Below are positions 24,901-37,271 of a stretch of DNA of 64,000 nt, in pieces. Positions within the stretch are counted from its first letter, which is position 1; each line of letters begins with the position of its first letter. The stretch comes from Metallyticus violacea (lineage: Eukaryota; Arthropoda; Insecta; Mantodea; Metallyticidae), in assembly GCA_030762175.1 (NCBI GenBank), contig CM060835.1:81463001-81527000 (forward strand). Direction: 5' to 3'. The notes beneath the pieces were generated by a model, which saw only the letters and a list, made by a program, of their open reading frames with translations, was not told where the DNA came from and searched no databases. The position numbers were made by a program, and so were the translations under genes.

Positions 24901-25984
24901 TTGTTAAACCTCTAGCATAGTGTATCAATCATTGTGTAAATGTTAGGGTTTTATTTAAGAGTGTCCTCCTTAAATCCCACATTTTAGTTTTAGATCCAGC
25001 TCCTAAGGACTTTCCAAAACAGTGCAAATTAACACTGGTATTGCCACTAGGACCATTTTTATTTTTAATAACGTTAAATTATTTGACCTTGTTTATAAGT
25101 AGTGATTGAGCCTTATTTGTTGACAACATGATATTTTTGTCTAACAAGAACATACGCGTATGATTACTAACACAAACTATAGAACCAGCCTATCCTAAAG
25201 CAACAAATTTATGATAAACCAATGGTTTTTGTTTAAACTTAACTAAAAGAAACAGTGTATATTATTTTCATTAAGTAAAAACTATAATGATGTAACACAT
25301 TTTCAAAACTATTAGGAATTAAATTAGATAAAACTTTAACATAACATCAACATGTGAACTTGATATATGCTAAGCTTTCGAGGGTGATCCACTTATTAAT
25401 AAACCTGAAGCTTACTATACAAAAATTATTCCATAAGAAATCTTATTTGTTGATAGCTTTTCCCTATGACGCAAGCTGTAAATCTTTGTTTATCAGTAAA
25501 CAAATTTTAATATTTTCTATACATGTTTAACTGCTTATTAAAAATGAAGATAGACACAAACAAATATAATTCTACATCAACCACACACAATCATTCCACA
25601 AGTTATAGCTATATTTTTCAAGAATCCAATGTTACATTAACTAAATCAAAACAACAGTTTAGTTCTGTAGCTGCAGAAATGCACAATAAATTGTTACAAG
25701 TACATAAATTAAAGTACAGACTTTTTTAAGATCAACATGTATTGTTGACTAATAGAAAACTCTATTTATAGTTTTAAAGAAAATATTTTGGATCTCCTAT
25801 AAGTATATTTATTAATTTTTGTCTTCAGAAATATACATTTACTTAATTTAATTATTAAAAGACGTGTTAATTTTTTAATTATCTGAAATTTTAATCCAAT
25901 TTTTTACAAATTCAAACTTGTATTTTTTCATTGCCAGTCTAAAGGGTCACTCTCGACATTTGTAACTCAATAAAATAAAATTAG
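24901..25984. other. Unannotated AT-rich DNA
   Basis: No coding or repeat signal beyond AT-rich composition. Confidence 0.5.
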
Positions 25985-26200
25985 TCTTCCGGTTGCTCAG
26001 TTGTCTAAAACACTACGTTGTGTTTATTTTTTTTTTTGGGGGGGGGGTTCTCTCGTTAGCCGGATTTCATCTCACCAACACTTTCGCCCTTCTCCCACCC
26101 TCTTAATTCCAACAGGTGATATCAAGTGGCTGGAAGAGCTCAACCGCCCGCGTTCTTCACCTGATCTTGAGATACTGGGGTGAAATTGTTCAGATTTCAG
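25985..26200 (+). mobile_element. tRNA-like SINE, family F (putative)
   Basis: CCGGTTGCTCAGTTGTCTAA resembles a pol III A-box region. After a T/G homopolymer block the sequence turns GC-rich (TTAGCCGGATTTCATCTCACC), unlike the AT-rich flanks. The B-box is weak. This could be a degenerate SINE or another repeat. Confidence 0.35.
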
Positions 26201-26209
26201 ACATTGCCC

Positions 26210-27336
26210 TAACTCAGCAGTTCACAGAAGCGAAGCATTGCCATGGTTTCGCCGCGTCTTGGATTGGCGCTGACGTTGCTGCTTGAAAGAAAGATGCGGA
26301 TGGCGGTAAAGGAGTTCTGAATATGACCATGTCAATATCGCCTGACATTTTACAGGTTCATCATCATTCATTAACGTCGTCATCGACATCGCATCATCTC
26401 ATTCAGATGAAAAACAGAATAGAACAGAAATAATATACATCTATTATATTGTGTTACTTATCTATATTTTATGATTAAGATATTAGATCTAGTTAGACAT
26501 TTCGTTTTCTGAAAGGATGATAATTCTTTAAATGAAAAAAAAAAATGAATTAAGCATTTAATAATACATATTAGTGGTGTTAAAATTAGTGCATATTATT
26601 CCGTAAATGATGTTTGCTAGTTATAAACTTATTGTTAGCTTTACTAAAGCAACCTATGTGCATTTAAGATTAATCACAAAAAATGGAAATTAAGGAAATT
26701 ATTTATTTATTTAGGTTCTTCATTTATTATATGGAATATAAACTTATACAAAGTGGAAATAGAAACTAAGTCTCACAAGTATTTTTCAGACTAAAGAATA
26801 TTAAACCTGTACTATAAAGTTTGAAAATGAATTTTTATCTATTACAACACAATTCCTTATCAAGCAGTTTGAACCCTTCAGGATATTTCAGAGTCCATAA
26901 TTAGTAATTACTTATTTGTGTCCAAGAACGTCAGAATACGTTCAGAGTGGATTGCACTTCTAAGAGAAGGGAAGATAAGATAAAGTAAGAAAACAGATCA
27001 AGGCCATATTACACATTGATTGCAATGTCTCCCATGGAGATTGAAATTCTGAATTCTGGTGTGAACACAAGGCGGTTTATTGCAGTTTATGTATAACAGA
27101 ATTTATATTAATGACTTTATTTATTTTGAGAAAAGTGACCATAGCAGAGAATGCATCCTAGAGACTTGTAGTAGAAAAAAAATCTTATTTCTTGCTTTAA
27201 AGGTTCTGAAATTACTTGGAAATAATTTTCGTTTCTAAGACCACAGTAAAAAACACTGATAATTTAATGTAATTTCATTTTGTTTGTGCAAATTCGTCAG
27301 ATGACTATACGGGAAAGATAGCCAATCGTTGTGCGA
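26210..27336. other. Unannotated DNA
   Basis: The GC-richer first 150 bases may be part of the preceding repeat. The rest shows nothing. Confidence 0.45.
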
Positions 27337-28773
27337 GGGCTGTTCAATAAAGAATGCTCATACTTTTTTTACAGCATATCTTTACTGATCCTTATAATTT
27401 TTATTATCTTTCTCCAAAAGTCGACGTTGGAAGCAGTATTTCTGCCAGTCTTCAAAGACGTGCTGGAAACTGTTCTTAACAGGTTCTTCAGAACCTCCTC
27501 GGCATCCTTCACCACTACTTCTGATGGTAGAAAATGCCTCCAATGAAGGTGTTTCTTCAATTTGGGGAAATGGAAAAAGTTGCACGAGGCTACATCTGAA
27601 TATGGGGAGGGTAAAGACACACTTCACATTGATTTTTGTGACATATTCAGCAACAACATTTGCGATGTGCGGCCGTGCATTGTCGTTCCAGTATTCAGCT
27701 TGTGAACTCCATTGATGTCCAGGACCTGAAGCCGGGAATTCCGGTCGGGAGCAGCCCGGATACCGAGTGTTAGCAGAAATGAAGATTGTACATATTAAAT
27801 TAGATAAAAATTGTAAATTAATTAATTAATTTTAATTGTAGATGTAATTATAAATCATAGTTAAAATAACCGCAGTGCTAGATTCCAGTATCGGTTTAGT
27901 TTATTGAAGTTTTAGTTATCTTTAGTTATAGCTTAGTATAGCAGATTTTAAAATCTGTAGAATTTAAATTGTATTGAAAGATATAATAGGAATAAATAAA
28001 ATAAATGTGGAGTATTATGTCCTGGTGTAGAAACAGACATGAGGATGTAAGTATTGCAGAATAAAAATAATAATAAAAAACCAACAATAAAAGCATCCAG
28101 GTTGTTGCACGGAAATGGGCCTTTTGCGTTGTGATACGTTCTTGCAGGTTGCCGAGTTCAGTTTTGTGTGCCGGTACGACACGCTGGTAACTAAATGATC
28201 AAGCACTTCTGCTTTGTTTGATGTTGGTGATGATGGAGACACAGAGCTCAGCAGTGATTATCTTCAGCTTCAACTGCATGCAAACGTTCGGCAATTAGCA
28301 GTCTTGTGCACAATCACGTGCAACTTTTCAGTTACCACCATGTGAATAAACCCAGTGCAATATTCACAATTTCTGTAAGCGTTCTTATGTTATTCCAAGA
28401 TGCTCTCTCGCAATGCAGAATGTCAATGTTCTCATTCATTAGAGCACAAACTGCAGAATCGATCCACCTTCCTTTGAAATTAATTGCCTCCCTTGTTCAA
28501 GCATTTTAAACTATCTTTCAGCTGTGTTCTAGGAAAGAATAGACACTCCATACGCCTCAGCTAAAGATTTGTTGAGACGAAAGCAGAATTTCAGAGTAGC
28601 TGATATTGATGTAGGCAGCACTGAACATGTTTCAATTTATTCATCTCTCACAGGCAGGAACCGAAAACTAGCGCATTACGCGTTAAGCTAACAAAATATT
28701 GTTAAGTTAAATTTTTGTGCAAAAAATATGACTGTAAAAAAAAAACGATGATTATTCTTTATTGAACAGTCCC
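27337..28773 (-). mobile_element. Mariner-type element, degenerate, with an internal insertion
   Basis: Terminal inverted repeats are clear. The left end begins GGGCTGTTCAATAAAGAATG and the right end, on the minus strand, begins GGGACTGTTCAATAAAGAAT; similarity extends about 45 bases. The minus-strand transposase remnant has NDNARPHIANVVAEYV, PYSDVASCNFFHFPKLK and a C-terminal part near 27.4-27.5 kb. The expected third catalytic Asp is replaced by Asn in that last motif (S-C-N-F-F). An N-terminal-side piece lies beyond an A-tailed insertion at about 27716-28092. A related fragment lies at 60.43-60.90 kb. Confidence 0.75.
27716..28092 (+). mobile_element. A-tailed insertion inside the mariner-type element
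   Basis: It starts with a GC-rich head (ACCTGAAGCCGGGAATTCCG and AGCAGCCCGGATACC), becomes AT-rich, and ends in an A/T-rich run just before the transposase frame resumes. It breaks the frame between a TTWM-like and a QW...NDNARPH segment that are contiguous in the 60.5-kb relative. A plus-strand retroposon is likely. The family is unknown. Confidence 0.5.
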
Positions 28774-28941
28774 CACTGCTGCCATTTTAAAGTTTGCTGC
28801 CCGTTTTAAATGTTTACATATACTTATAGTACCAAAAAATGGAGCATAAACCGACAAAAGCAAATAGGTATATTATATTTACTTGCGTCTCTTCTTGTAC
28901 AACCGCGATAGGTCACTTCAAAGTGTGAAGATAATAAAGCA

Positions 28942-30220
28942 TGAGGGTAATCCCAAAAGTAATGTCTCTTACGTTTTTTAAAATATAGAGAACGTTTATT
29001 TTCAATACAAGGTACATAGTTTTAAAGTTTGAATACATTCTTCTGCTTTTCCACATAATCGCCATTTCAGTCGATGCATTTTTGTAAGCACTGTGGCAGT
29101 TTTTGTATGCCCATGTTATACCAGCTCACCCTCATGCTATTGAGGAAGCATTGGACCTCTTCTTTCACCTCGTCGTCGCCCCTGAAGCGCCCTCCAGCCA
29201 AACGTTCTTTCAACTTGGGAAACGAGTGGTAGTCGCTGGGTGCTAAGTCCGGACTGTAGGGTGGATGGGTGATGATGTTCCATCCAAACTGTTGCAGAAG
29301 TTCCACGGTTTGACGGGCGGTGCGGGGGCGAGCGTTGTCGTGGAGAAGGCTTATGCCCTTGCTCAACATTCCTCTTCTCCGGTTCTGAATCGCCCGTCTG
29401 AGTTTCTGAATGTCTCACAATACCTGTCAGCATTTATTGTGGTTCCAGGAGCCATGAAGTTAACCGACAATATCCCCTCTCGATCCCAAAACACAGTTGT
29501 CATGACTTTACCGGCAGACTGTGTTCTTTAGAATTTTCGCGGCTTGGGTGAAGAGGAATCCGCCACTCACGTGTTTGTTGTTTAGTCTCAGGTGTGAAGT
29601 GGAAAGCCCAGGTTTCATCACCTGTGACAATTGAATCCAAAAGGTTGTCCTTTTCATCGGCATAGCGCCGAAGAAATTGCAGGGAAATTTCAACGCGTTG
29701 CCGTTTGTGGTCTTCTGTCAGCATTCTTGGGACCCATCTTGCGCACACCTTCCGAAATTTCAACACGAGAAACCTCAGAATAACAATGCAGAGCTCTTCG
29801 ACAGCTACCCTCCGATCTTGAAGCACGATTTGTTCTTTTGCGAATGTCTCATCGCTAATTGGCGGTCTCCCGCTTTTTTCTTCGTCGTGAATTTCAGTAC
29901 GACCAGCTGCAAACTCTCTACACCACTTGCGGACGTTTTTGACTTCCATACACTTCCATCAACTGTTAGTGAATTGCGAGTGGTTTAATGTCTTTTGCAT
30001 TCAAAAACCGAAGAACTGCGCGAACTTCGCACCTTGTGGTAGCGGTAATGGCAGCTCCATTACAACCAGCTGTCAAGCCAAGACTGAGCGCCCTAGCGGC
30101 TCTGTGAAGCATTCTGTAGCGAGCTGGGGAAGTAACAAAAACAACAGTGGCCAACAGTAGCGCAAAAAGTTTCCCTGCAGCCCCAGCGCTTTGGAGACCT
30201 TACTTTTGCGATTACCCTCG
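28942..30220 (-). mobile_element. Mariner element, 1279 bp, both TIRs present, transposase frameshifted
   Basis: The left TIR (GAGGGTAATCCCAAAAGTAA) and the right TIR on the minus strand (GAGGGTAATCGCAAAAGTAA) match over about 27 bases. The right flank is TA and the left is CA, consistent with a mutated TA target duplication. Reading the minus strand, a HTH (CEVRAVLRFLNAKDIKPLAI) is followed, after a frameshift, by NVRKWCREFAAGRTEIHDEE. The first catalytic motif VTGDETWAFHF follows, then FWDREGILSVNFM. After another frameshift comes HDNARPRTARQTVELLQQ with PPYSPDLAPSDYH. There are exactly 34 residues between the second and third Asp, so it is a DD34D mariner. All three catalytic Asp survive, but in different frames, so the copy is inactive. 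Confidence 0.9.
29067..30090 (-). pseudogene. Mariner DD34D transposase pseudogene
   Basis: The transposase gene of the 28942-30220 element. One open segment (29500-29949) carries the linker and the first catalytic Asp, and another (29067-29369) carries the second and third. They are offset by one base, so at least one frameshift separates them. Another lies between the HTH and the linker. The protein would bind the TIRs and cut and paste the element in the nucleus. Confidence 0.85.
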
Positions 30221-30224
30221 TAGC

Positions 30225-32789
30225 AGCAGAGAGATGTCGACAAGAGAATGTCATTACTAGCCTTCTGCATTCTTCGTCCTGTGCAGCGACTAAATCGAAA
30301 TGAATAGATACGCTCGTAACACCATCCACACTCACTGAGATTCAGCCTGCCATTTCATTCTCACATAATGCAACAACCCTCATTAGTGTTTTACTTCTTG
30401 TCTTATTTAAAATATATTTGAAAACGGCAGCAATAAAAGAATGAGAAAGAAAGAAAAGAAGGGTTATCTATTCTAAATTTCTCTATAAATGATATTATAG
30501 CATAAAATAATTTGAATTAAATGTAATATACACTACATATATGAACAGTTTTCACTGAATGTGTTATTTTATATACCTAGCAATAATATGGATAAAACTG
30601 AAATTTATTTATTGTAGTTTAGAAACACAAAGTTTTCTTTAAAGTGTCACCAATACATAGCTACCAGAATTTCTGAAGTTAAAAGATATCAAATCAAGCA
30701 TGCTAATAAAATGTAAGCATTAAAAGCGTTTAATTTATTAATAGGCAAATATTAAAGTGCCCTGCTTTAAACTTTTGATATTAAATGTTAAATATAGAAC
30801 CTTCTTGGCATTACAGCTGCATTGTATTCAACAGTCTTTCGCCATAAATCCAAACTCATCGTTATATGCTAGTGTTGATTAAGAACCTTAAGCTTGGGCA
30901 TCTTCTTCCTATTTTGCTTTCTCTCTCTACCTCACGTATACTACCTAAGTGCCCTGAGATAAATTATTAAGTTTATTTCGAAGATAAAGAGGAATGAAGA
31001 TATGATTTTGCAATGTTTCTTCCGCCGCAGAGGAACTATATTTTAATTTTGTAATCTCTTCACTTTCCACTGAAAATAAATTAAACACAGTTTTAAAGAT
31101 TTTCACGTAAGAAAAACGGATATTTTTACGATAATTGTAATGCAAGTTATTACGCAATTCATAATGCTCTTAAATGATGCAATATTGCTCATGTCATCTG
31201 AGAGAGATTATCGTACACACGCCAAAGTATTTCATATTTTTCTGAATTTGTTTAAATTTTGATCAAGTCGTAATTGTCTCAAATAAAAGTATTATGAAAA
31301 CAAAATGCATTACCTGCTTCAAAATTTAACAGTTTTCAATAATTGTATCATTATATTTACTAAATTTTACACAAATATTTCAGTGAAAAATCTAACATTT
31401 CTGAGTATAAACATAAAATTTATATGAGTGTTTAACTAAAAGCTCTAAAGGTTTCTCATTTTATCTGGAAATGACTAACATAAACATATTTTCAGTTTGT
31501 ACTGCTGGTCTTTGTGTACACTTTTCACTTTGTGTTACGGTTTCTATCATCTTTCTCGCATTTTTTTTTTCATAATAATTTATGTTGTTCTGTCTTCATA
31601 GCACAAGGAATGCCTAACCGGCCAATAAAACCTTTGCTGCCATAGCAACATGCGCTTGTGTGAAACAAAGAAGTATAGCATAGCGATAGAAAGCAGATGT
31701 TCTTTTTCAAATAAAATGAGTTAAAAAAATAATGACATTTAAAATGCAGTTTATGATGTCATAACTCCCAAAAAATCATAAAGTTTTATGCTTTTCATAT
31801 AAAGGATTCATTCCAAATTTAAGAATTGACATAGATTTATAAAAATTTTCGGAAATTCGTTAATTCAACCTCAGGCTTAACAAGCGTGTTACATTAAAGA
31901 TGTAAAAGGATACAGGACAGATGTCGTTAACATCTCTGTTGTCACAACAGCCAATGCACTTACCTCTTGGAAAAAAATAATTTATCATAAAATTATAGCC
32001 TTATAAAGACCATGCTAATGCAGAAAAAAATGACCAACGATTATGTGACTGCACTTATGTTTGTATTAGTAGTTTTTAAATGTTGAAAAAGTGAAATTGA
32101 ATGAACTATTTCATATGTTTTGACCTACTTACCTATAATATATTTGTTCTTGTGTTTTTCCTTTCCTCCTATCTCAAAGATGAAGAAGTAGAATTATTCA
32201 CGTTTCTTTAACCTACTTTCACAGTTTATAGAAACAAGAAAGAGAAAATTAATATAATCAACATTGTCACCACATTCGAATATCTAGAGCGTCATTTTGG
32301 CCGTCTAAAAAAGAGTAGTTTTAAAGTTATAATAGAGCATCATTTTAAAACATAATATATCAAAAAAGTATAATTATTAGGAAATGATGCCTATTTAATT
32401 GTTAGTTCAAAATATTTATATATTTATTGTAACAAAGAATAAAACGAAAAATTTCTCTAAGAATGACAGCTGATTAAAAGGAGTCAAATAAAATACACAA
32501 CAACATTATTTCAGTTTTGTAAGAAACAAAGCAGCAATTAGAATCAGATTACAATATATAAATTTGTTGTGATGTACTCCAGATCAGAGCAGTTCACATC
32601 TGTTGAATACCAGCATGCCAATAACTTAGGAAATTGCAAGATGAAGAGCTCGTAGTTTCCGCTCATGTTACTTTGTTACTGAAAAGGAAGAAATTTTATG
32701 TACTTTAGGCTCATAGTGCATTCATTTTGAAAGGAAGTTTAATGTGTAAAAGCACAATGAAAATTTGAAGCATAGATCACTTAAAAAGC
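30225..32789. other. Unannotated AT-rich DNA; short shared repeat word near 30.33 kb
   Basis: About 20 bases near 30335-30355 (minus strand ATGAAATGGCAGGCTGAAT) recur at about 36024-36043 on the plus strand, suggesting fragments of a dispersed repeat. No gene was recognised in the remainder. Confidence 0.4.
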
Positions 32790-33700
32790 TATGGGTGGAG
32801 TTCAGCTTCGTGCGGCACTGAAGGACCAGTACCGCATGTGGAACAGTCCAAGGCAAATATGGGAAGGAGGAAGTTCAATGCATTCACTTCCACTGGTATC
32901 GCTCTTCATGTCTTGTGAAATGAACAATGAGTAGCAATAGCTACTTACATTAAAACCACAGTCAAATGCGCTGAGAAGACCTCCAGGAAAATAAGTCAAA
33001 TTTGTTTGTCTAGTGGTTGATGAAACAACAGATTTACAGAATTATAGGTTAATGTATGTTCTTGTTACCCAATTTGGCGAAGTGAGGCAAAAAAACCAAA
33101 AATGTTTAACTTGCAAAGCTGTTGTTATAGTTAATAGTGCATTTAACAATTGATACCTTGGGTCTTACTGGTGTTCACAGAGGTAATTTTGCAGACGCTG
33201 CATCATACGAGATATCATTTCTGCCGCAGGAGACTGACTGAAGCTACACCTCAGCCTTTGAGCAACTTTATGATGAAGGGATCAGATTTTTTCTAATGAA
33301 TTCGTTGCAGCTGCTAAGACCGCTTTAGAAAAAGCTCCTGCCTGAAGAGAGAAATAGCAGGTAACGTTGCATGAACCTTGAAGATGAAGAAGGGAGCATC
33401 GCTACAACAAATTGAAAACAACGGTTGAGAATGAAGTCCTTCAACCTCAATTTAGAGCTTAGCTGAACTTACAAAAGGATTTTGTAAAAAAATGCACTTT
33501 TTGCAATCAGATAATTTTGTTGCAACACTTCTACCATAAGTCTCTTCAAATGGTACAAAGGTTTAGTGTTGCATGTAATTGCAAGTTATATGAATGAATG
33601 CCATGCTGTTATAAATTTAGGTGCAATATTAGACATTAGACATTAGACATTTCTCAGATAGTCTTTACTTCACGCGAACTGAAACGTTTCTCTACTGCTG
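32790..33700 (+). pseudogene. hAT transposase remnant
   Basis: From about 32997 one frame reads KFVCLVVDETTDLQNYRLMY, matching the first catalytic-Asp motif (V-D-E-T-T-D) of BED-type hAT transposases. About 300 bases later, SNEFVAAAKTALEKAPA matches the segment after the conserved CLAHxLHRxAE block. That block itself has decayed to TLHLSL-like sequence. There are many stops. It is related to the 17.3-18.6 kb remnant. Confidence 0.55.
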
Positions 33701-34298
33701 AGGTTCCACTGGAAGAAATATCATCAGGTCCAGCAACGTATGTGGCGAAAATTTGTCTTCTTTTTTGCTTTATCTTTCTGGTAGAAACATTTCACAAAGA
33801 TACCTACACTAAATAAGCTAGCAATGAAGACAATTATAGTTCTTGCATCAGTTGGGAAAATCTTTTTTATGCTAATTGGATTTATACCTTAAAAGGTCAT
33901 GTCTAACAAAGGAAAATATGAAGTTTCGTTCAAAACTTGAAATAATAAACAATCTGCTCAGGGCGATAGTGATACTTGTTATGATACAAGTTTGATTTAC
34001 GTTTACTCGTATAGGTATGAAAGAAACTTTAAATTAATTATATAATTATTACAATAATATTAATAAATATATAAATATGCTATTTAGAATATTTCCATTC
34101 CACGTTTATCTTAAAAGGCAAACAAAATTAAGCGTAATTAACCAACAAAAAGCCTAATTTGAGTGATCTAGTGATAAATGTTTTAGTCCTAGCGAGAAAG
34201 GAACTTAGTATAGTAATATCGGTATAAAGGAAGGGAAATAAAAAATTATTATTTGTTTGTTTCAGACATGTGATATAAAAGCAAAAGCAAAAACACTA

Positions 34299-34302
34299 AA
34301 AG

Positions 34303-34344
<42 letters not shown>

Positions 34345-34348
34345 CTTT
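34299..34348. repeat. Perfect palindrome with (TA)17 core
   Basis: AAAGTTAA, then 34 bases of alternating TA, then TTAACTTT. The 8-base arms extend the self-complementary TA core to a 50-base cruciform-capable palindrome. Confidence 0.9.
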
Positions 34349-36292
34349 AAAATGTGACTGTAGGTACAACAATATGTAGATAAATAAATGTCTACATTTA
34401 AGCATATCAATGAAACATGTCTCACATATACTTACATACTTAGGAGGAGCTGAAAACCTTTTGTCAACTGTCTATAAAACTGAAGTAATTGACCAGTACT
34501 TGTGCACTTTCCACGTTCTCCGCTACCACGCAATTCCTTTAGTTATAGTATGTACACTTGACAATGTGGTGATGAAAGGCCCCTTGAAACAGCTGAGCAG
34601 TCTTATCATATCTAGATAAAAAAAACATCTTCAGCTGTCAAATGCTAAGGTCAGAGTCCCAAAGTTATTGCAAATGCGCTTTAAGACGGTCTGAAGGACG
34701 GAATTTAAAAAAGGGAAAGAATTTCTTTATAACTTCTGATTTTCCGCATAGCGGTCATCATAAGAATGCATTATACAGGGGGTTCTCTTTGAAACATCGT
34801 CTCAAAAACTTTGCAGAAAGGAATTAACCTTGGAGGAAGAAAAGCTAATTCGGTGAGAATTCTATGCCTGAAGAGAGAAGAATGTGCCCGTGTGGTTGAT
34901 TCATTTACTGACATAAACATGGCGAGACATTGCTGTGTGAAAACTGGCGAACAAAAACAGAAAAAGTACTCCAAACTCTCCGCTATAAAAAAGTTGTTTT
35001 ATTATTTTACTTGATTTCATGTTTTTTCCTTTCGTTTTTCGACTTTGAAATGTATTATTTTATTAGAAATACCTTAGTAATTTTGTACCTAAAACTAGGC
35101 ATCTATTTATTACCCCAGATCTTCTTTTCGAAATTAAATATATTATAATGTGTATAGGGTATAAATGTTCACTCAGGTCTATACAAACTTATGCCGTGTT
35201 AATAAAATAAATCTATTAAATAACATTAAATAAACTCAATGTTTTTAAAATTGTTGTTAAAATAAAACAAATAATAATTTTATGGTATTATTCAATAAAA
35301 AAACAAAAAATTTAACGACAGTGGCAAAAATCTTTTTCAAGCCAAATACATTAACATATTTAATTACATTTTGTGATCATTCAGTCTTAGTTTTCTCGAA
35401 AAAGAATACTATTGCTTGCATGCGTTCTTGTGTAGTTATTAAATTGTTATTTAATAGCATCTTAGTGTGCAATCATTGTTTAAGTTTCCTGGTTTGCGTC
35501 TTTGAGAGAGGAGAAACACAAACCGCCTATAAAATAAGCTGGCATGGTATCAAACCTAAGAATATATGTTAGATGCTAGTTGGTAAGATATTCACATTTT
35601 TATCCCAAAAACTTGTTTTATTGTTAGACAAGAACTTTTGTTATTACAGGTGGCGTCGTACCAAAACATAAAATAAGCAAAAACCGTCTCAATTTTTCAA
35701 ACGATGTAAAATTCAGTAAACCATTAATACAAATAAGTTGGAATAAATTCGTTTTGGCAGTTCCACTCCTACTTACTACTTACTAGAAAGTGTTAAGAAC
35801 ATGTAAATATGCTATCATATTTTCATACATAAAACTGTCTTAAATGCTTCCTGTACATTTGGTTTTAATAATTTACATTTTCTGATTGAATTAGTCGTTT
35901 ATAATGCTGTTATAACTGGTTGCAAAGGATGTTTTTATCATAAAAGTCATGTCGAAGGGTTTAACTACATGTTGATGTCTAATGTCTGATCATGATTAGA
36001 AGATGTATGAGCGGAATGAGGATGAAATGGCAGGCTGAATTTAAGTCAGACTCATAGTGTTGAGAGCGTACCTCCTTGTTTGGGATGAAGGATGTGATTT
36101 GCTTGTGATGTTATCTTTATGGAAGGTAAGAAGGTGACTCCCTTTGGGGTAGGTACTCTCTCGGTTGGTAGGAGTTTTCACCCAGTGGGGGCCCGGGACA
36201 GAACGTGAATCTGTCGTCGTTGAGTCTGCACACGGGGGAAAGTAATTCAACGTGTGATACCGTAAGAGCAATGAAAGGAGCTGTCCATATTC

Positions 36293-36294
<2 letters not shown>

Positions 36295-36324
<30 letters not shown>
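36295..36324. repeat. Poly(T) tract, 30 T
   Basis: A pure T homopolymer. It could be the tail of a minus-strand retroposon lying to its right, but nothing there was recognised. Confidence 0.9.
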
Positions 36325-36325
<1 letters not shown>

Positions 36326-36489
36326 GTAGAAGAATGCTCTAAACATAGCAGGTTGCATGATCATATACTAACATTCACCTCTGATCAAATTATTTTCCAT
36401 ATGCATCGTTATAAATAAGAGTTTATTTGCTGAGTTAATTTGTACTTTTACTTTGAAACAATTGAGAGAAAATTAAACACTAGAGCACT

Positions 36490-36874
36490 TTCAAAATTTC
36501 GGCTTTCAGATATACCGCTACTCCTAATAGTTCGATTTCCCTAATTTTCAGAAATTATATTTAATATTTTATTTAAATGGTAGGTATATATCGAGTTTTG
36601 TTGTGAAAAAAAAAAAAACAAATATTGGTGCAGCAAAAGTGATTTTTAAATGTTAGGTTTTATATAAACTCCCACTCCTAATAATCTGATTTCACTGATT
36701 TTCAGAAAATGCCTTTCTTATTTTATTTCATTGGCATATATCGAGATTTGTTGTGAAAAAAATAATAATTGCAGTAGCTAGAGCGATTTTAAATTTCGCT
36801 TTAACCTACCCTCTTTAAATTTCGATTTTCAAGTAAAACCCACTTCTAATGATCCTATTTCTCTGATTTTCAGA

Positions 36875-36906
<32 letters not shown>

Positions 36907-37240
36907 TGCTTGGTATATACCGAGGTTCGTTGCGCTAAAATAAATATTGGTGCCGCTAAAGCGATTATTAAAGTTTGGATTTCAGGTAAGCTCCACTTCT
37001 AATAGGCTGATTTTGTTGATTTTCGAAAACTGTTTTAATTATTTTATTTTAGTGGCATATACCGAGTGAGCAAAACAAAAATTGCAGCCGCTAGAGCGAT
37101 TTTCAAACTTTTGCTTTAGGTTAACTCCCACTCCCAATGGTCCAATTTTGCTGGTTAACGAACTGGATGAATCGCTTGCTAATTGATCGATAAATGCCGA
37201 GTTTTGCTCAGAAAAAAATTGAGACCGCTAAACCGTTAAC
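36490..37240. repeat. Diverged tandem repeat, about 135-170 bp unit, roughly 4.5 copies
   Basis: A phase marker CCCACTCCTAAT (with variants) recurs at about 36515, 36671, 36840, 36992 and 37126. Each unit then carries a GATTT...CTGATTTTCAGAAA segment, an AT-rich stretch, GGCATATACCGAGTTTTGTT and GGTGCCGCTAAAGCGATT. Units are clearly homologous but heavily substituted. One has a (TA)n expansion at 36875-36902. It resembles an old satellite or a tandem-array decay product. No coding frame persists through the units. Confidence 0.85.
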
Positions 37241-37271
37241 ACACACACACACATACACACACACACACACC
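37240..37271. repeat. (CA)n microsatellite
   Basis: ACACAC run interrupted once by ATAC, abutting the end of the tandem repeat. Confidence 0.95.

Larger units (their letters stand above)
33701..36480. other. Unannotated AT-rich DNA
   Basis: It contains a TA palindrome at 34.3 kb and a 30-T tract at 36.3 kb. ORFs of 60-110 codons around 34.4-35.6 kb and 36.0-36.4 kb lack recognisable motifs. Confidence 0.45.

Noticed and set aside
29265..29531. Plus-strand ORFs across the mariner at 29 kb
   Set aside because: The transposase is clearly on the minus strand (TGDETW, HDNARP and PDLAPSDYH motifs).
36041..36364. Minus-strand ORF starting with a poly-Lys run
   Set aside because: It crosses a 30-T homopolymer, has no domain, and its composition is not coding-like.
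36490..37240. Possible CRISPR-like array
   Set aside because: Units are long, diverged and eukaryotic in context, and the spacers are homologous to each other.
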